64,000 bases of DNA from Pikeienuella litoralis (lineage in GTDB: Bacteria > Pseudomonadota > Alphaproteobacteria > Rhodobacterales > Rhodobacteraceae): assembly GCF_037646705.1 (NCBI RefSeq), contig NZ_JBBHER010000003.1, positions 451,982 through 515,981 of the forward strand. The letters run 5' to 3'. The notes under the pieces are model-generated. The model did no database searches. It saw only the letters and a list, made by a program, of their open reading frames with translations, and was not told where the DNA came from. The translations under genes were made by a program, and so were the position numbers. Shown one piece after another: positions 27,772 through 36,616 of the stretch; position 1 is the stretch's first letter, and each line of letters opens with the position of its first letter.

Positions 27772-28997
27772 CCCGCGGCTCTGGTCGCCCAGGTCGTGGC
27801 GGCGCTGGCCGTAATCGTGTCGAGCCCGCCCAGCAGGCCGCGGATCGGGTTTCGGGACGGCGGCGGCTGATCGACGAGGCTGCGGATCGCCTGCGCCATG
27901 ACGTCCGGCGTGTCGCCATCGCGGGGGCGATGCAGCATCCGCAACAGGCCGAGGCGCTCCGCCGCTTCGGTCCGTATGTATTGCTCGAGCCGGGGCCGCA
28001 CCCGCGGCGCGATGATGGCGGGCTTGTCGAGGCTCAGGATCTCGCAGAACGTGTTGTAGCCGCCCATGGCGACGACGCCGGTGGCGTCCGCCAGAAGCCG
28101 CTCCAGCCGGGGGTCGAAGCTGAAGGCGGTGACCCGCCCCGCCAGGGCCGCGACCCGGCGGTCGAAATCGGCGCGTTTCTCCGTGTTCATGAACGGGCCG
28201 TAGACGAGAACGCCGTGCAGCGGAATGCCCGGATCGGCCTCATAGGCGGAGAGCGCCCAGTCGATCAGCGCCTCGCCGTCGCCGCCGCCGCCGGTGGTCA
28301 CCAGCACATAAGGCACGGGCGGCGGCGGCGGGCCGACATCCGGCCAGTCCGGGGTGTCGCGCCGCAGATAGCCGGTGTAGCGGACCGTCCGCATCATTCT
28401 GTCGGATATCGGCAGGCCGGCCAGCGGCTCGCAGATCTCTGGCAGGCCATAGATCCAGATTTCGTCGTAATAGGTCTCGATGGCCGTGAACGCGTCCTTG
28501 CGCTCCCATTCGCGGCGCAGCGTCTCCGGCTCGTCCAGCACGTCGCGCAAACCGAGCACCAGCCGCGCGCCGCGCGCCTTCGCGGTCTCCAGCGTCGCGG
28601 TGAGCTCGTTCCGGAATCCCCATGGCTCCTTGTCGATGATCAGGAGGTCGGGATCGAAACTTTCTTCGGTGGCGGAGAGAATGGCGGCTCGGAGGTTGAC
28701 CGTGTCCTCGATGTCCAGCCCGAGATTGTGGGACGCGTAGGTGCCGTCCGGCATTTTCACCACGCCCGGCAGCCGCACATGATCGACCCGGTCGGCGAAG
28801 TCGAATCGCCCGACAATCGGCGAGCCCGTGGTGATCAGCGCCGAGAGCGACGGATCGTCGGCGGCCAGAGCCTGCGCAATGGTTCGCGACCGGCGCAGAT
28901 GCCCGAGTCCAAATGTGTCATGACTGTATAGCACAACCCGACGGCCGCGGTCCGCGCCTCTGATCCGGCCTGCGCCGCGCCCGGCGAAATGAGTCAT
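27768..28997 (-). CDS. MurG-like (COG4671-type) glycosyltransferase, first gene of operon
   Basis: 409 aa from the ATG at 28997, which follows an AGAGGG site; the longer open frame upstream is not used. It contains YSHDTFGLGHLRRSRTIAQAL near residue 21, LVLGLRDVLDEPE in the middle, and VLVTTGGGGDGEALIDWAL plus VAMGGYNTFCEILSLDKPAII in the donor domain. These blocks match the last gene of the same operon, so the two are distant paralogues bracketing it. Promoter should lie in the 429-base gap upstream. Confidence 0.85.
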   Translation of the reverse strand: MTHFAGRGAGRIRGADRGRRVVLYSHDTFGLGHLRRSRTIAQALAADDPSLSALITTGSPIVGRFDFADRVDHVRLPGVVKMPDGTYASHNLGLDIEDTVNLRAAILSATEESFDPDLLIIDKEPWGFRNELTATLETAKARGARLVLGLRDVLDEPETLRREWERKDAFTAIETYYDEIWIYGLPEICEPLAGLPISDRMMRTVRYTGYLRRDTPDWPDVGPPPPPVPYVLVTTGGGGDGEALIDWALSAYEADPGIPLHGVLVYGPFMNTEKRADFDRRVAALAGRVTAFSFDPRLERLLADATGVVAMGGYNTFCEILSLDKPAIIAPRVRPRLEQYIRTEAAERLGLLRMLHRPRDGDTPDVMAQAIRSLVDQPPPSRNPIRGLLGGLDTITASAATTWATRAAG

Positions 28998-29426
28998 CCC
29001 TCTGCTCTCCCCGCGTCGGGAATGGGCGGCTTCGCCGCTTCCTCGCAAGCTGTACAAGCCGATGGCGCGAAACGCCAGCCCGGAGCGACCTGCCGTGAAC
29101 GCTGTTTTAAATCTTTGCGCCCAGCTCCGCGGTGAAGCCGGGCGAGCCGCCGCCGCCGCCGCGCGGGGGTGGAGCGCGGATCCGCGGCCCGCCGGGCGCC
29201 TGAAGAAACCCGCGTTCCTCCTGCGCTTCTTCTTCTCCTCGCCGTGAAAGAGCGTTAACCTATCACACGGTAACATCTACAAGATTCGGGTTGGTGCGAC
29301 CATCGGCGGCGGATTTGTCGCCCGAAAATCGATTTCGGGCCAAATCGCTCCGATTTGTCGCATCTGGCGCTATGGATTTCGAATGGTTGAAGGGTAGAAC
29401 CCAGCCACGCCACGCGAGGGGTCGAC
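28998..29426. other. intergenic region with operator-like repeats
   Basis: A 429-base divergent gap between the glycosyltransferase operon and the TSUP gene. GATTTGTCGC occurs twice in direct orientation (29312-29321 and 29352-29361, 40-bp period), with the symmetrical CCCGAAA-ATCGA-TTTCGGG (29321-29339) between them. This looks like a regulator binding region for the TSUP gene, whose ATG is 65 bases further on. The rest is GC-rich without a supported gene. Confidence 0.4.
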
Positions 29427-30341
29427 ATGCAGATCTACCTCCCCATCGCCGAAGTTTCGGTCAACGCCTTTCTCCTTTTGGGGCTCGGCGGGGTGATTGG
29501 CGTGCTTTCGGGGATTTTTGGCGTCGGCGGCGGCTTTCTCATCACGCCGCTCCTGATCTTTATCGGAATCTCCCCCGCGGTGGCGGTCGCCACCGGCGCG
29601 AACCAGATCGTCGCGGCGTCTTTCTCCGGGGTGCTCGCGCATTTGCGCCGCGGCACCGTGGACATCAAGATGGGGCTGATCCTGACGGTGGGCGGCGCGC
29701 TCGGCTCGGTTATCGGCGTCGAGATCTTCATGTTGCTGAGGGAGATCGGCCAGGTCGAGCTTCTGGTTTCGCTCTGCTACGTCGTCTTTCTCGGGATCAT
29801 CGGCGCGCTGATGCTGATCGAAAGCGTGAACACGTTTCGCCGCTCCGCGTCCGGCGCGCCGCGGTCGCTGCGCCGGCATCACCGCTGGATCCACGGGCTG
29901 CCGCTGAAGATGCGGTTTCGGGCCTCGAAGCTCTATATCTCCGCGATTCCGCCGTTCCTGATCGGCGTCTCGGTCGGTGTTCTGGCGGCGATCATGGGGG
30001 TCGGCGGCGGATTCATCATGGTCCCGGCGATGATCTATCTGCTGGGCATGCCGACCGCGGTGGTCGTCGGCACTTCGCTTTTCCAGATCATCTTCGTCAC
30101 CGGCCTCACGACCGTGCTGCATGCGGTCCAGAACCAGACGGTCGACGCGCCGCTCGCGGTGCTTCTTCTTCTCGGCGGCGTCGTCGGCGCGCAGGTCGGC
30201 GCCCGGATCGGGGTTCGGATGAAGGGCGAGCATTTGCGTATTTTCCTGGCGCTCATGGTGTTGGCCGTGAGCATCAAGCTCGGTTTCGATCTGGTCGTTC
30301 AGCCGTCTGAGCTTTTCTCGTTCGGCGAGGTGGCCCGGTGA
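29427..30341 (+). CDS. TSUP-family (TauE/SafE) anion permease, probable sulfite/sulfonate exporter
   Basis: 304 aa with about eight hydrophobic helices. The internal duplication of TSUP proteins is visible: GLGGVIGVLSGIFGVGGGFLITP in the first half and VGVLAAIMGVGGGFIMVPA in the second, each carrying the GVGGG motif. A basic cytosolic loop separates the halves. Family members export sulfite, sulfoacetate or related anions. The next gene overlaps by 4 bases and encodes the Alph_Pro_TM partner, a pairing recurrent in alphaproteobacteria. Confidence 0.9.
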   Translation: MQIYLPIAEVSVNAFLLLGLGGVIGVLSGIFGVGGGFLITPLLIFIGISPAVAVATGANQIVAASFSGVLAHLRRGTVDIKMGLILTVGGALGSVIGVEIFMLLREIGQVELLVSLCYVVFLGIIGALMLIESVNTFRRSASGAPRSLRRHHRWIHGLPLKMRFRASKLYISAIPPFLIGVSVGVLAAIMGVGGGFIMVPAMIYLLGMPTAVVVGTSLFQIIFVTGLTTVLHAVQNQTVDAPLAVLLLLGGVVGAQVGARIGVRMKGEHLRIFLALMVLAVSIKLGFDLVVQPSELFSFGEVAR

Positions 30342-31120
30342 TGAAATGGCTTCTGGTCTGCGCCGTCTGGCTCATCGCCGCCGCCGCCCCGACCCTCGCG
30401 GCCGGGCCGAGCGAGCGGGTGATCGCCGCGCTCAGCCAGAACGCGGTCGGCATCACCGCCGATTTCACCGGCTCCGAAATCTTCGTCTTCGGCGCCATCG
30501 CCCGCGATCGGCTGCCGGACGCGACCGATGACGCGCTCAACATCATCATCGCCGTCACCGGCCCGAAAACGAACACGACGCTCCACAAGAAAAACCGCAC
30601 ATTCGGACTCTGGATCAACACCGAGAGCGTGAACGTCAACGACGCGCCCAGCTTTTACGCGATCGCCACGACCGGCCCGCTGGAGAGCATTCTCTCGCAT
30701 ACGGAGGATCTCCGCTATCGGATCAGCATCGAGCAGGCCGTGCGCCTGGTCGGCGCGGCGGGCAAGGTCGCGGAGCCGGACGAGTTCCGCGAGGCGATCA
30801 TTCGCATCAATCGCGCGGCTGGCGTCTATTTCGAGAATATCGGCGATGTCGAGCTGACCGAACGGACCCTGTTTCAGAGCCATTTCGAGTTGCCCTCGAA
30901 CATTGTCGAAGGCGATTATCAGGCGCGCGTGTATCTTTTGCGCGAAGGCGCGGTTCTGGACACGTTTTCCACGACGATCGAGGTGCGCAAGGTCGGGTTC
31001 GAGCGCTGGATCTACGAGCTGGCGCACGAGCAGTCGCTGCTCTATGGCCTCTTGTCGATCCTGGTCGCGCTCATCGCGGGCTGGGGCGCGTCGGAGGCGT
31101 TCCGTCTGCTGCGCCGTTGA
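30338..31120 (+). CDS. Alph_Pro_TM (TIGR02186) periplasmic/membrane protein
   Basis: 260 aa. A signal peptide occupies residues 1-21 (LLVCAVWLIAAAAPTLA). The body is a beta-rich periplasmic domain beginning VGITADFTGSEIFVFGAI, a pattern I associate with TIGR02186/PF09608. One C-terminal membrane helix (LYGLLSILVALIAGWGASEAF) ends in a short basic tail. Function is not established; coupling to the TSUP permease suggests an accessory or extracytoplasmic partner in anion export (inference). Confidence 0.85.
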   Translation: MMKWLLVCAVWLIAAAAPTLAAGPSERVIAALSQNAVGITADFTGSEIFVFGAIARDRLPDATDDALNIIIAVTGPKTNTTLHKKNRTFGLWINTESVNVNDAPSFYAIATTGPLESILSHTEDLRYRISIEQAVRLVGAAGKVAEPDEFREAIIRINRAAGVYFENIGDVELTERTLFQSHFELPSNIVEGDYQARVYLLREGAVLDTFSTTIEVRKVGFERWIYELAHEQSLLYGLLSILVALIAGWGASEAFRLLRR

Positions 31121-31227
31121 GCGTGACGCGGGCTTCGGCGCGCGGAGGGCGGCGCCCTCGGCTCGTCGCTTCCACCGCCGTTTCCGACGCCGGCGACCGC
31201 TTCGCCCGGAGTCCGGCGCGCGGTCCT

Positions 31228-31312
31228 TGGTGCGGGCGGCGGGACTCGAACCCGCACGGCGCAAGGCCTCCGGATTTTAAGTCCGGTATGTCTACCATTC
31301 CATCACGCCCGC
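31228..31312 (-). tRNA. tRNA-Leu, anticodon UAA
   Basis: 85-nt type II tRNA with encoded CCA (complement of 31228-31230). The acceptor stem GCGGGCG/CGCCCGC is perfect, the anticodon stem CCGGA/TCCGG encloses CTTAAAA with TAA as anticodon, and the T-arm has GGTTCGAGTCC. A long variable arm (GCCTTGCGCCG region) fits leucine. It lies between the Alph_Pro_TM gene and the C26 hydrolase. Confidence 0.93.
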
Positions 31313-31447
31313 CACATCCCGCGCCAGCCGCGCGGGGCGGGATGCGGTCCGCACGATATGCGCCTATATTTCTTGTTGAAAGTCCGCAAATTTGCCACCG
31401 GCGCGTCTATGGTGCATTTTCTGCGCGATTACATGGAGACTCAGAGG

Positions 31448-32209
31448 ATGGCGCGACCGATTATCGGCGTTTCGGGTGGCTCTCAGATCGTCAACAACGC
31501 ATATCAGGTGCAGGCGTCGGGGGAGCGCAACATCGCCGCCGTCGCGCAGGCGGCGGGAGGATTGCCGCTGATCATTCCCGGCATGCCCGATCATCTTGCG
31601 CTGCAGGAGATTCTCGGCGCCATCGACGGGCTTTTCCTCACCGGGGGGCGGCCGAACGTGCATCCGTCCTGCTATGGCTGCGAGCCTTCGCCCGCTCATG
31701 AGCCGTATGACGAGGGGCGCGACCGTGTGACGCTGCCGCTGATTCGCGCCGCGATCGAGATCGGCATGCCGGTATTCGGCGTCTGCCGCGGAATTCAGGA
31801 GATCAACGTCGCCCTCGGCGGCACGTTGCATCCGGAGATTCGCGATCTGCCGGGCAAGATGAATCATCGGATGCCGCCGGGAGAGACCGACCCCGAAGTG
31901 GTGTTTCGCAAGCGGCACAAGGTGACGTTGAAAGCGGGCGGCTGGTTCGCAAGAACGATCGGCGAGAGCGAGATCGTGACCAACTCGCTTCACGGACAGG
32001 CGTGCGTCACCACGGGCGAAGGGGTCGAAGTCGAGGGGGTGTCAGAGGACGGCGTGATCGAGGCGATCAGCGTGCCGGGCGCGCGGGGGCTCGTCATCGG
32101 GGTCCAGTGGCACGCCGAATACGATGCGCATGTCGATCCGGTCTCGCGCGCGCTTTTCGGCGCGTTCGGAGAGGCGGCGCGGAACTGGCGAACCAACCGC
32201 GCCGCCTGA
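31448..32209 (+). CDS. class I glutamine amidotransferase-like gamma-glutamyl hydrolase (peptidase C26)
   Basis: 253 aa from the ATG at 31448, preceded by GGAG at 9 bases; an in-frame ATG at 31433 is the alternative. The nucleophile elbow is MPVFGVCRGIQEINVALGG, with GLFLTGGRPNVHP earlier forming the oxyanion region, and HSLHGQ plus VQWHAEYD supply the histidine/acid part. This matches PuuD-type gamma-glutamyl-GABA hydrolases, which release GABA or related amines from gamma-glutamyl conjugates. No puu operon adjoins, so the substrate is open. Confidence 0.88.
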   Translation: MARPIIGVSGGSQIVNNAYQVQASGERNIAAVAQAAGGLPLIIPGMPDHLALQEILGAIDGLFLTGGRPNVHPSCYGCEPSPAHEPYDEGRDRVTLPLIRAAIEIGMPVFGVCRGIQEINVALGGTLHPEIRDLPGKMNHRMPPGETDPEVVFRKRHKVTLKAGGWFARTIGESEIVTNSLHGQACVTTGEGVEVEGVSEDGVIEAISVPGARGLVIGVQWHAEYDAHVDPVSRALFGAFGEAARNWRTNRAA

Positions 32210-32301
32210 TGCGGCCGCGGGCGCCCGGCGGATAGGATGCGGCCAGGTCGCCCGGCCGCATCTTCGATTCCGCGCCGTCCCGCAGGGCGGCCGCCCCGAC
32301 T

Positions 32302-32994
32302 TCAGCGCGCCTTCTGGCCGAAGAGCACTTTTTTCGCTTCTTCGTCATCGGCGATGTTGCCGCGTTTCTCTTCGCCGTGGGCGCGGCCGATCTTCACCGC
32401 CTCGCGCGCGCCGACCCGGTCGAGCCACGCCTGCATGTGCGGGAAGTTGGAGATATCCTGCTCCTGCTTTTCCCAGAGGCTCGCCCAGGGCCAGATCGCC
32501 ATGTCGGCGATGGAATAGGGGCCCGCGACGTAATCCCGGTCTGCGAGACGCTTGTTCAGAACGCCGTAGAGCCGGTTCACCTCGTTCCGATACCGGTCCA
32601 TCGCGTAGGGAATCCGCTCCGGCGCGTAGTTGAGGAAGTGATGCGCCTGACCCGCCATCGGGCCGACTCCGCCCATTTGCCACATCAGCCATTGTTCGAT
32701 TTCGATCCGCTCGCGTTCCGTCTCGCCATAGAAGGCGCCATGCTTGCGCGCGAGATACATCATGATCGCCGCGCTTTCGAAGATCGAAACCGGCTTTCCG
32801 TCCGGCCCGTCCGGATCGACGATGGCGGGCATCCGGTTGTTCGGCGCGATGGCGAGAAATTCGGGAGCGAACTGCTCGCCTTTCCCGATATTGATGTAAT
32901 GCGTCTCGTAAGGAAGGTTCAGTTCTTCGAGAAGAATGCTGATTTTCCAGCCGTTCGGGGTGGGCCAGTAGTAGAGGGCGATGGGTTCGGACAT
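32302..32994 (-). CDS. glutathione S-transferase family protein (YghU/YfcG-like)
   Basis: 230 aa from the ATG at 32994. The thioredoxin-like N-domain has YYWPTPNGWKISILLEEL, with an asparagine rather than tyrosine/serine in the catalytic loop as in Nu-class enzymes, and NNRMPAIVDPDG holds the cis-proline. SIFESAAIMMYLA is the glutathione-binding ES motif. The all-helical C-domain follows, ending WLDRVGAREAVKIG. Probably a disulfide-bond reductase-type GST in the cytosol. Confidence 0.9.
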   Translation of the reverse strand: MSEPIALYYWPTPNGWKISILLEELNLPYETHYINIGKGEQFAPEFLAIAPNNRMPAIVDPDGPDGKPVSIFESAAIMMYLARKHGAFYGETERERIEIEQWLMWQMGGVGPMAGQAHHFLNYAPERIPYAMDRYRNEVNRLYGVLNKRLADRDYVAGPYSIADMAIWPWASLWEKQEQDISNFPHMQAWLDRVGAREAVKIGRAHGEEKRGNIADDEEAKKVLFGQKAR

Positions 32995-33156
32995 GCGGGT
33001 CTCCTTGTTTCGCTCCCCTGCATGTAACCGGCTTTGGCGGCGAGGCAACCCGGCGCCGGGCGCCCGGACGGCGCCGCGGCGTCTTGACGGCGCGGGGCGC
33101 GGCGCTTGTCCGAAGGAGGCGCCGCCGTTAATTGAGGGCCGAAGGAGAATGCCCCG

Positions 33157-34287
33157 ATGAGCAAGAGAGCGATCTTCGAAGAGGTTGGCGCGGGCGGCGC
33201 CGTCGCCGCCGCAAGGCCCGGCGCCGCGGATGCGCGGAAGGCCGCGGCGCGCCGGACGATCCGGATCTGGCTGGTCGTTCTCGGGCTCCTGGTCGCGGCG
33301 ATGGTCGTCGTCGGCGGATTGACCCGGATGACCGGCAGCGGCCTGTCGATCACGGAATGGAATGTCATTCTCGGCGCGGTGCCGCCGCTCTCGACGGCGG
33401 ATTGGGAGCGCGCCTTCCAAGCCTACCAGACGACCGACCAGTTCCGCCTGCAGAATTCATGGATGACGCTGGCCGATTTCAAGCCGATCTTCTGGTGGGA
33501 ATGGGCGCATCGGTTTCTGGGCCGCCTGATCGGCGTCGTCTGGCTGCTCCCGCTGCTCTGGTTCGCGGCCCGGCGGATGATCCCGCGCGGCTGGGGGCCG
33601 CGGCTGGTGCTGATCGGGTGTCTCGGCGGCCTTCAGGGGGCGATCGGCTGGTGGATGGTGTGGTCCGGGCTTTCGGATCGGGTCGAGGTCGCGCCCTATC
33701 GGCTGATGACGCATCTTGGCGTCGCGTTCCTCATCTTCGCGCTCATCGCCTGGTTCGTCTACGGGCTCGGCCGTGAGGAATGGGAGCTGCTTCAGGCCCG
33801 TCGGCGGCGGACGGCGGCGCATCTGCGGTGGGCGCGGGCGGCGGTGGCGGCGCTTTTCATCCAGATCCTTCTCGGCGCGCTCGTCGCCGGGACGAACGGC
33901 TGGGCGGGCTGGAACACCTGGCCCCTGATGGATGGCGCGCTGATGGCGCCGGAGGCGCTGACGATGGCGCCTTTCTGGCACAACTTCTTCGAAAACCCGG
34001 CGATGACGCAATTCGTGCATCGCTCATGGGCGTTCATGGCGTTGGCGGCGGCGCTGATCTTCGCCGTGAAGGCGCGGCGCGGCGCGCATGGCGCCACCCG
34101 CCGCTGGGCGGGCTGGCTCATGGCTGGGGTTCTCGCTCAGGCCGGGCTCGGGATCGCGGCGTTGCTTCTGGCCGCGCCGCTTTCGGTGGCGGCGGCGCAT
34201 CAGATCGGCGCGCTGGCGCTCCTCGCGCTGGCGCTGAGGGCGATGTTCGAGGCGGCCTATCCCTCGGCGCAGAAAATCACGGCCTGA
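33157..34287 (+). CDS. ctaA: heme A synthase (COX15/CtaA type 2)
   Basis: 376 aa with about eight membrane helices. The heme-ligand histidines and flanks are recognisable in GGLTRMTGSGLSITEWN, WEWAHRFLGRLIGVVW, YRLMTHLGVAF and TQFVHRSWAFMAL, and HQIGALALLALALRA ends the core. It hydroxylates heme O to heme A for cytochrome c oxidase. The 3' end overlaps gluQ on the other strand by 11 bases. Confidence 0.95.
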   Translation: MSKRAIFEEVGAGGAVAAARPGAADARKAAARRTIRIWLVVLGLLVAAMVVVGGLTRMTGSGLSITEWNVILGAVPPLSTADWERAFQAYQTTDQFRLQNSWMTLADFKPIFWWEWAHRFLGRLIGVVWLLPLLWFAARRMIPRGWGPRLVLIGCLGGLQGAIGWWMVWSGLSDRVEVAPYRLMTHLGVAFLIFALIAWFVYGLGREEWELLQARRRRTAAHLRWARAAVAALFIQILLGALVAGTNGWAGWNTWPLMDGALMAPEALTMAPFWHNFFENPAMTQFVHRSWAFMALAAALIFAVKARRGAHGATRRWAGWLMAGVLAQAGLGIAALLLAAPLSVAAAHQIGALALLALALRAMFEAAYPSAQKITA

Positions 34288-35113
34288 GTCCGACGGCGCG
34301 GCGGACATCGGCGGGGGTCCAGCCGGCGGCTCTGAGCGCCGCGAGCGAGACGTCGTCGGCGCGTTTCGCCAGCCGCCGCCCCGCCTTGTCGCGGATGAGC
34401 CGGTGGTGGCGGTAGACCGGCGCGGGGAGGCCGAGGAGAGTCTGCAGGAGCCGGTGAACGCCGGTCGCGCTGAAAAGATCGGCGCCGCGCGTCACATGGG
34501 TGACGCCCTGTTCGGCGTCGTCGACGACCACCGCCAGATGATAGGCGGCGGCGGCGTCTTTGCGCATCAGGACGACATCGCCGAATTCCGCGGCGAGCGC
34601 GCCGGCCTCGACCGAAATCTCGCCGGTCTCTCCGTGCGGCCCCGCGCCGATCTCCTGAAACGCGAGCGGCGCCGCGCGCCTGGCGGCGCGCGCGACGTCG
34701 AGCCGGATGGCGGCCGGCCCAGGCGGCGCGCCATGGAGGCGGCAGCGGCAGACGCCGGGATGGACCGGCGCCCCGCCTTCCTGCGGCGCGGCGGCGGCGG
34801 CGATGTCGCGGCGGGTGCAGGCGCACCGATAGGTGAGCCCCATCGCGCCGAGCCGCGCCAGCGCCGCCCGATACGCCGGGCCGCGGTCCGATTGCCGGAG
34901 AACGGGCGTGGGCCAATCCAGCCCGAGCCAGAGCAAGTCCTCGACTATCCCGGCTTCGAATTCGGCCCGCGCGCGCCCCTGATCGAGGTCTTCGATGCGA
35001 AGAAGGAACCGGCCCCGCGCGGCCCGGGCCGCGCCGAAGGCGGTGAGCGCGGAGAAGGCGTGCCCGAGATGGAGCCGACCGGTGGGCGAGGGGGCGAAGC
35101 GTTCGACATGCAT
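34277..35113 (-). CDS. gluQ: glutamyl-Q tRNA(Asp) synthetase
   Basis: 278 aa from the ATG at 35113, which opens directly on ERFAPSPTGRLHLGHAFSALTAF carrying the HIGH-type motif HLGH. RIEDLDQGRA follows. The zinc-binding insert YRCACTRRDI...CRCRLHG is present, as in GluQ. The KMSKS equivalent is the weaker LAKRADDVSL. The anticodon-binding domain of GluRS is missing, matching GluQ (YadB), which glutamylates queuosine of tRNA-Asp. Confidence 0.92.
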   Translation of the reverse strand: MHVERFAPSPTGRLHLGHAFSALTAFGAARAARGRFLLRIEDLDQGRARAEFEAGIVEDLLWLGLDWPTPVLRQSDRGPAYRAALARLGAMGLTYRCACTRRDIAAAAAPQEGGAPVHPGVCRCRLHGAPPGPAAIRLDVARAARRAAPLAFQEIGAGPHGETGEISVEAGALAAEFGDVVLMRKDAAAAYHLAVVVDDAEQGVTHVTRGADLFSATGVHRLLQTLLGLPAPVYRHHRLIRDKAGRRLAKRADDVSLAALRAAGWTPADVRRAVGLRP

Positions 35114-35214
35114 GGCCGCGATCAGGCTCGCGGCCGGGCGCGCCGTCAAGCCCGGCGCCGCCCCCCGGCGGGGCGCCCCTTGACGAAACCGCCCCGCGCC
35201 GGCCTTCTCCGCGC

Positions 35215-35838
35215 ATGAGGATCATCGAGACCGAGCAGGATGTCGCCGAAGGCGCGGCGGCGCTGGCCGCGTCCTGCCCGCGCATGGCGGCGGCGCTGGC
35301 CGTCATCGGCCGGCCGCCGCTTCGGCGCCGGGCGGACGGGTTTTCGGCGCTCTTGCAGACGATTGTCGGCCAGCAGGTCTCCACCGCCGCCGCCGCCGGG
35401 ATCTGGGCGCGGCTGGAGGCCGAGGGCCTGACGGCGGAGGACGCCGTGCGCGCCGCTTCCGACGACGCGCTGCGCGCCGCCGGCCTCTCGCGGGCGAAGG
35501 CGCGCTATGCGGCGGCGCTGGCCGAGGCGCGGCTCGATTACGCCGCGCTCCGCGCGATGCCGGAGGCGGAGGCGATGGCGGCGCTCACCGCGGTTCCCGG
35601 CGTCGGGCGCTGGACGGGGGAAATCTATCTCATGTTCGCGGTCGGCCGGGCGGACGTGTTCGCGCCGGGCGATCTCGCGCTTCGCGAGGCGGCGCGCGCG
35701 CTTTTCGAGATGGAGGCGCGCCCGTCGATCGCGGCGCTTGACGAGATGGCGCTGGCGTGGCGCCCGTGGCGCGCCGTTGCCGCGCGCATCCTCTTCGCCT
35801 ATTACCGCGCTCTGAAGGGCCGGGAGGGCGTCACATGA
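35215..35838 (+). CDS. DNA-3-methyladenine glycosylase II (AlkA-like)
   Basis: 207 aa HhH-GPD superfamily protein. FSALLQTIVGQQVSTAAAAGIW is the AlkA signature helix. The helix-hairpin-helix plus catalytic aspartate are in LTAVPGVGRWTGEIYLMFA followed by ADVFAPGDLAL. Removes 3-methyladenine and related damaged bases. No Fe-S cysteines. Its stop overlaps the downstream esterase ATG. Confidence 0.92.
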   Translation: MRIIETEQDVAEGAAALAASCPRMAAALAVIGRPPLRRRADGFSALLQTIVGQQVSTAAAAGIWARLEAEGLTAEDAVRAASDDALRAAGLSRAKARYAAALAEARLDYAALRAMPEAEAMAALTAVPGVGRWTGEIYLMFAVGRADVFAPGDLALREAARALFEMEARPSIAALDEMALAWRPWRAVAARILFAYYRALKGREGVT

Positions 35839-36500
35839 GCATACTGTCAGGGCCGCGCGCAGCGGCGCGGTCGGGCGCCGCGCGCTCGCTGGTGATCTTT
35901 CTGCATGGATACGGCGCGGACGGGGCCGATCTCTTCGGGTTGGCGGAGGCGCTGGCGCCGCATTTGCCGGACACCGCGTTTCGCTCGCCGAACGCGCCGG
36001 AGCCGTGCGCGGTGAACCCGGGCGGGCGGCAATGGTTTCCGATCTCGTGGCTGGACGGGACCCCCGAGGCGGAGATGCGCGCAGGCGCGCGCCGGTCCGC
36101 CGCGACCCTGGCCGCCTATCTCGCCGAAGCGATGGAGGAGGAGGGCGTCGCGGCGGATCGCACCGTTCTCGTCGGATTTTCGCAAGGCACGATGATGAGT
36201 CTCTCGGTCGGGCTCCGGGCGCCGTCGCAACTCGCCGGCATCGTCGGCTTTTCCGGCAAGCTGGTCATCGACGAGGAGGAGGGGCCGATCTCCTCATATC
36301 CGCCGGTGTTGCTCATTCATGGCGATCAGGACGAGGTGATCCCGGTCGAAGCGATCCACGAGGCGCGCGCCGGGCTGGCGGCGGCCGGCGTGCCGGTCAC
36401 CTGGCATATCAGCCCCGGCGTGGGACACGGGATCGGGCCCGACGGGCTCCGGTTGGCGCTGGATTTCATCAGCCGCGTGGTGTCGCCGACGAAAAGCTGA
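35835..36500 (+). CDS. alpha/beta hydrolase, phospholipase/carboxylesterase family
   Basis: 221 aa from the ATG that overlaps the glycosylase stop. FLHGYGADGADLFGLAEAL starts the fold, the serine nucleophile is in VLVGFSQGTMMSLS, the acid in LIHGDQDEVIP, and the histidine in GVGHGIGPDGL. This matches YpfH/acyl-protein thioesterase-type carboxylesterases. Substrate unknown. The coupling to a DNA repair gene is conserved-looking but not clearly functional. Confidence 0.9.
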   Translation: MSILSGPRAAARSGAARSLVIFLHGYGADGADLFGLAEALAPHLPDTAFRSPNAPEPCAVNPGGRQWFPISWLDGTPEAEMRAGARRSAATLAAYLAEAMEEEGVAADRTVLVGFSQGTMMSLSVGLRAPSQLAGIVGFSGKLVIDEEEGPISSYPPVLLIHGDQDEVIPVEAIHEARAGLAAAGVPVTWHISPGVGHGIGPDGLRLALDFISRVVSPTKS

Positions 36501-36616
36501 CTGCGGCGCCGCTTCCGGCCGACGCTGCGGGCAGGCGCGCCGAATTCACGTTGCGGGCGCCTGTTGTCGCTTGATCCCGACTTGCGTGCATATATAGTGC
36601 GCATACGGTTCGTGAA

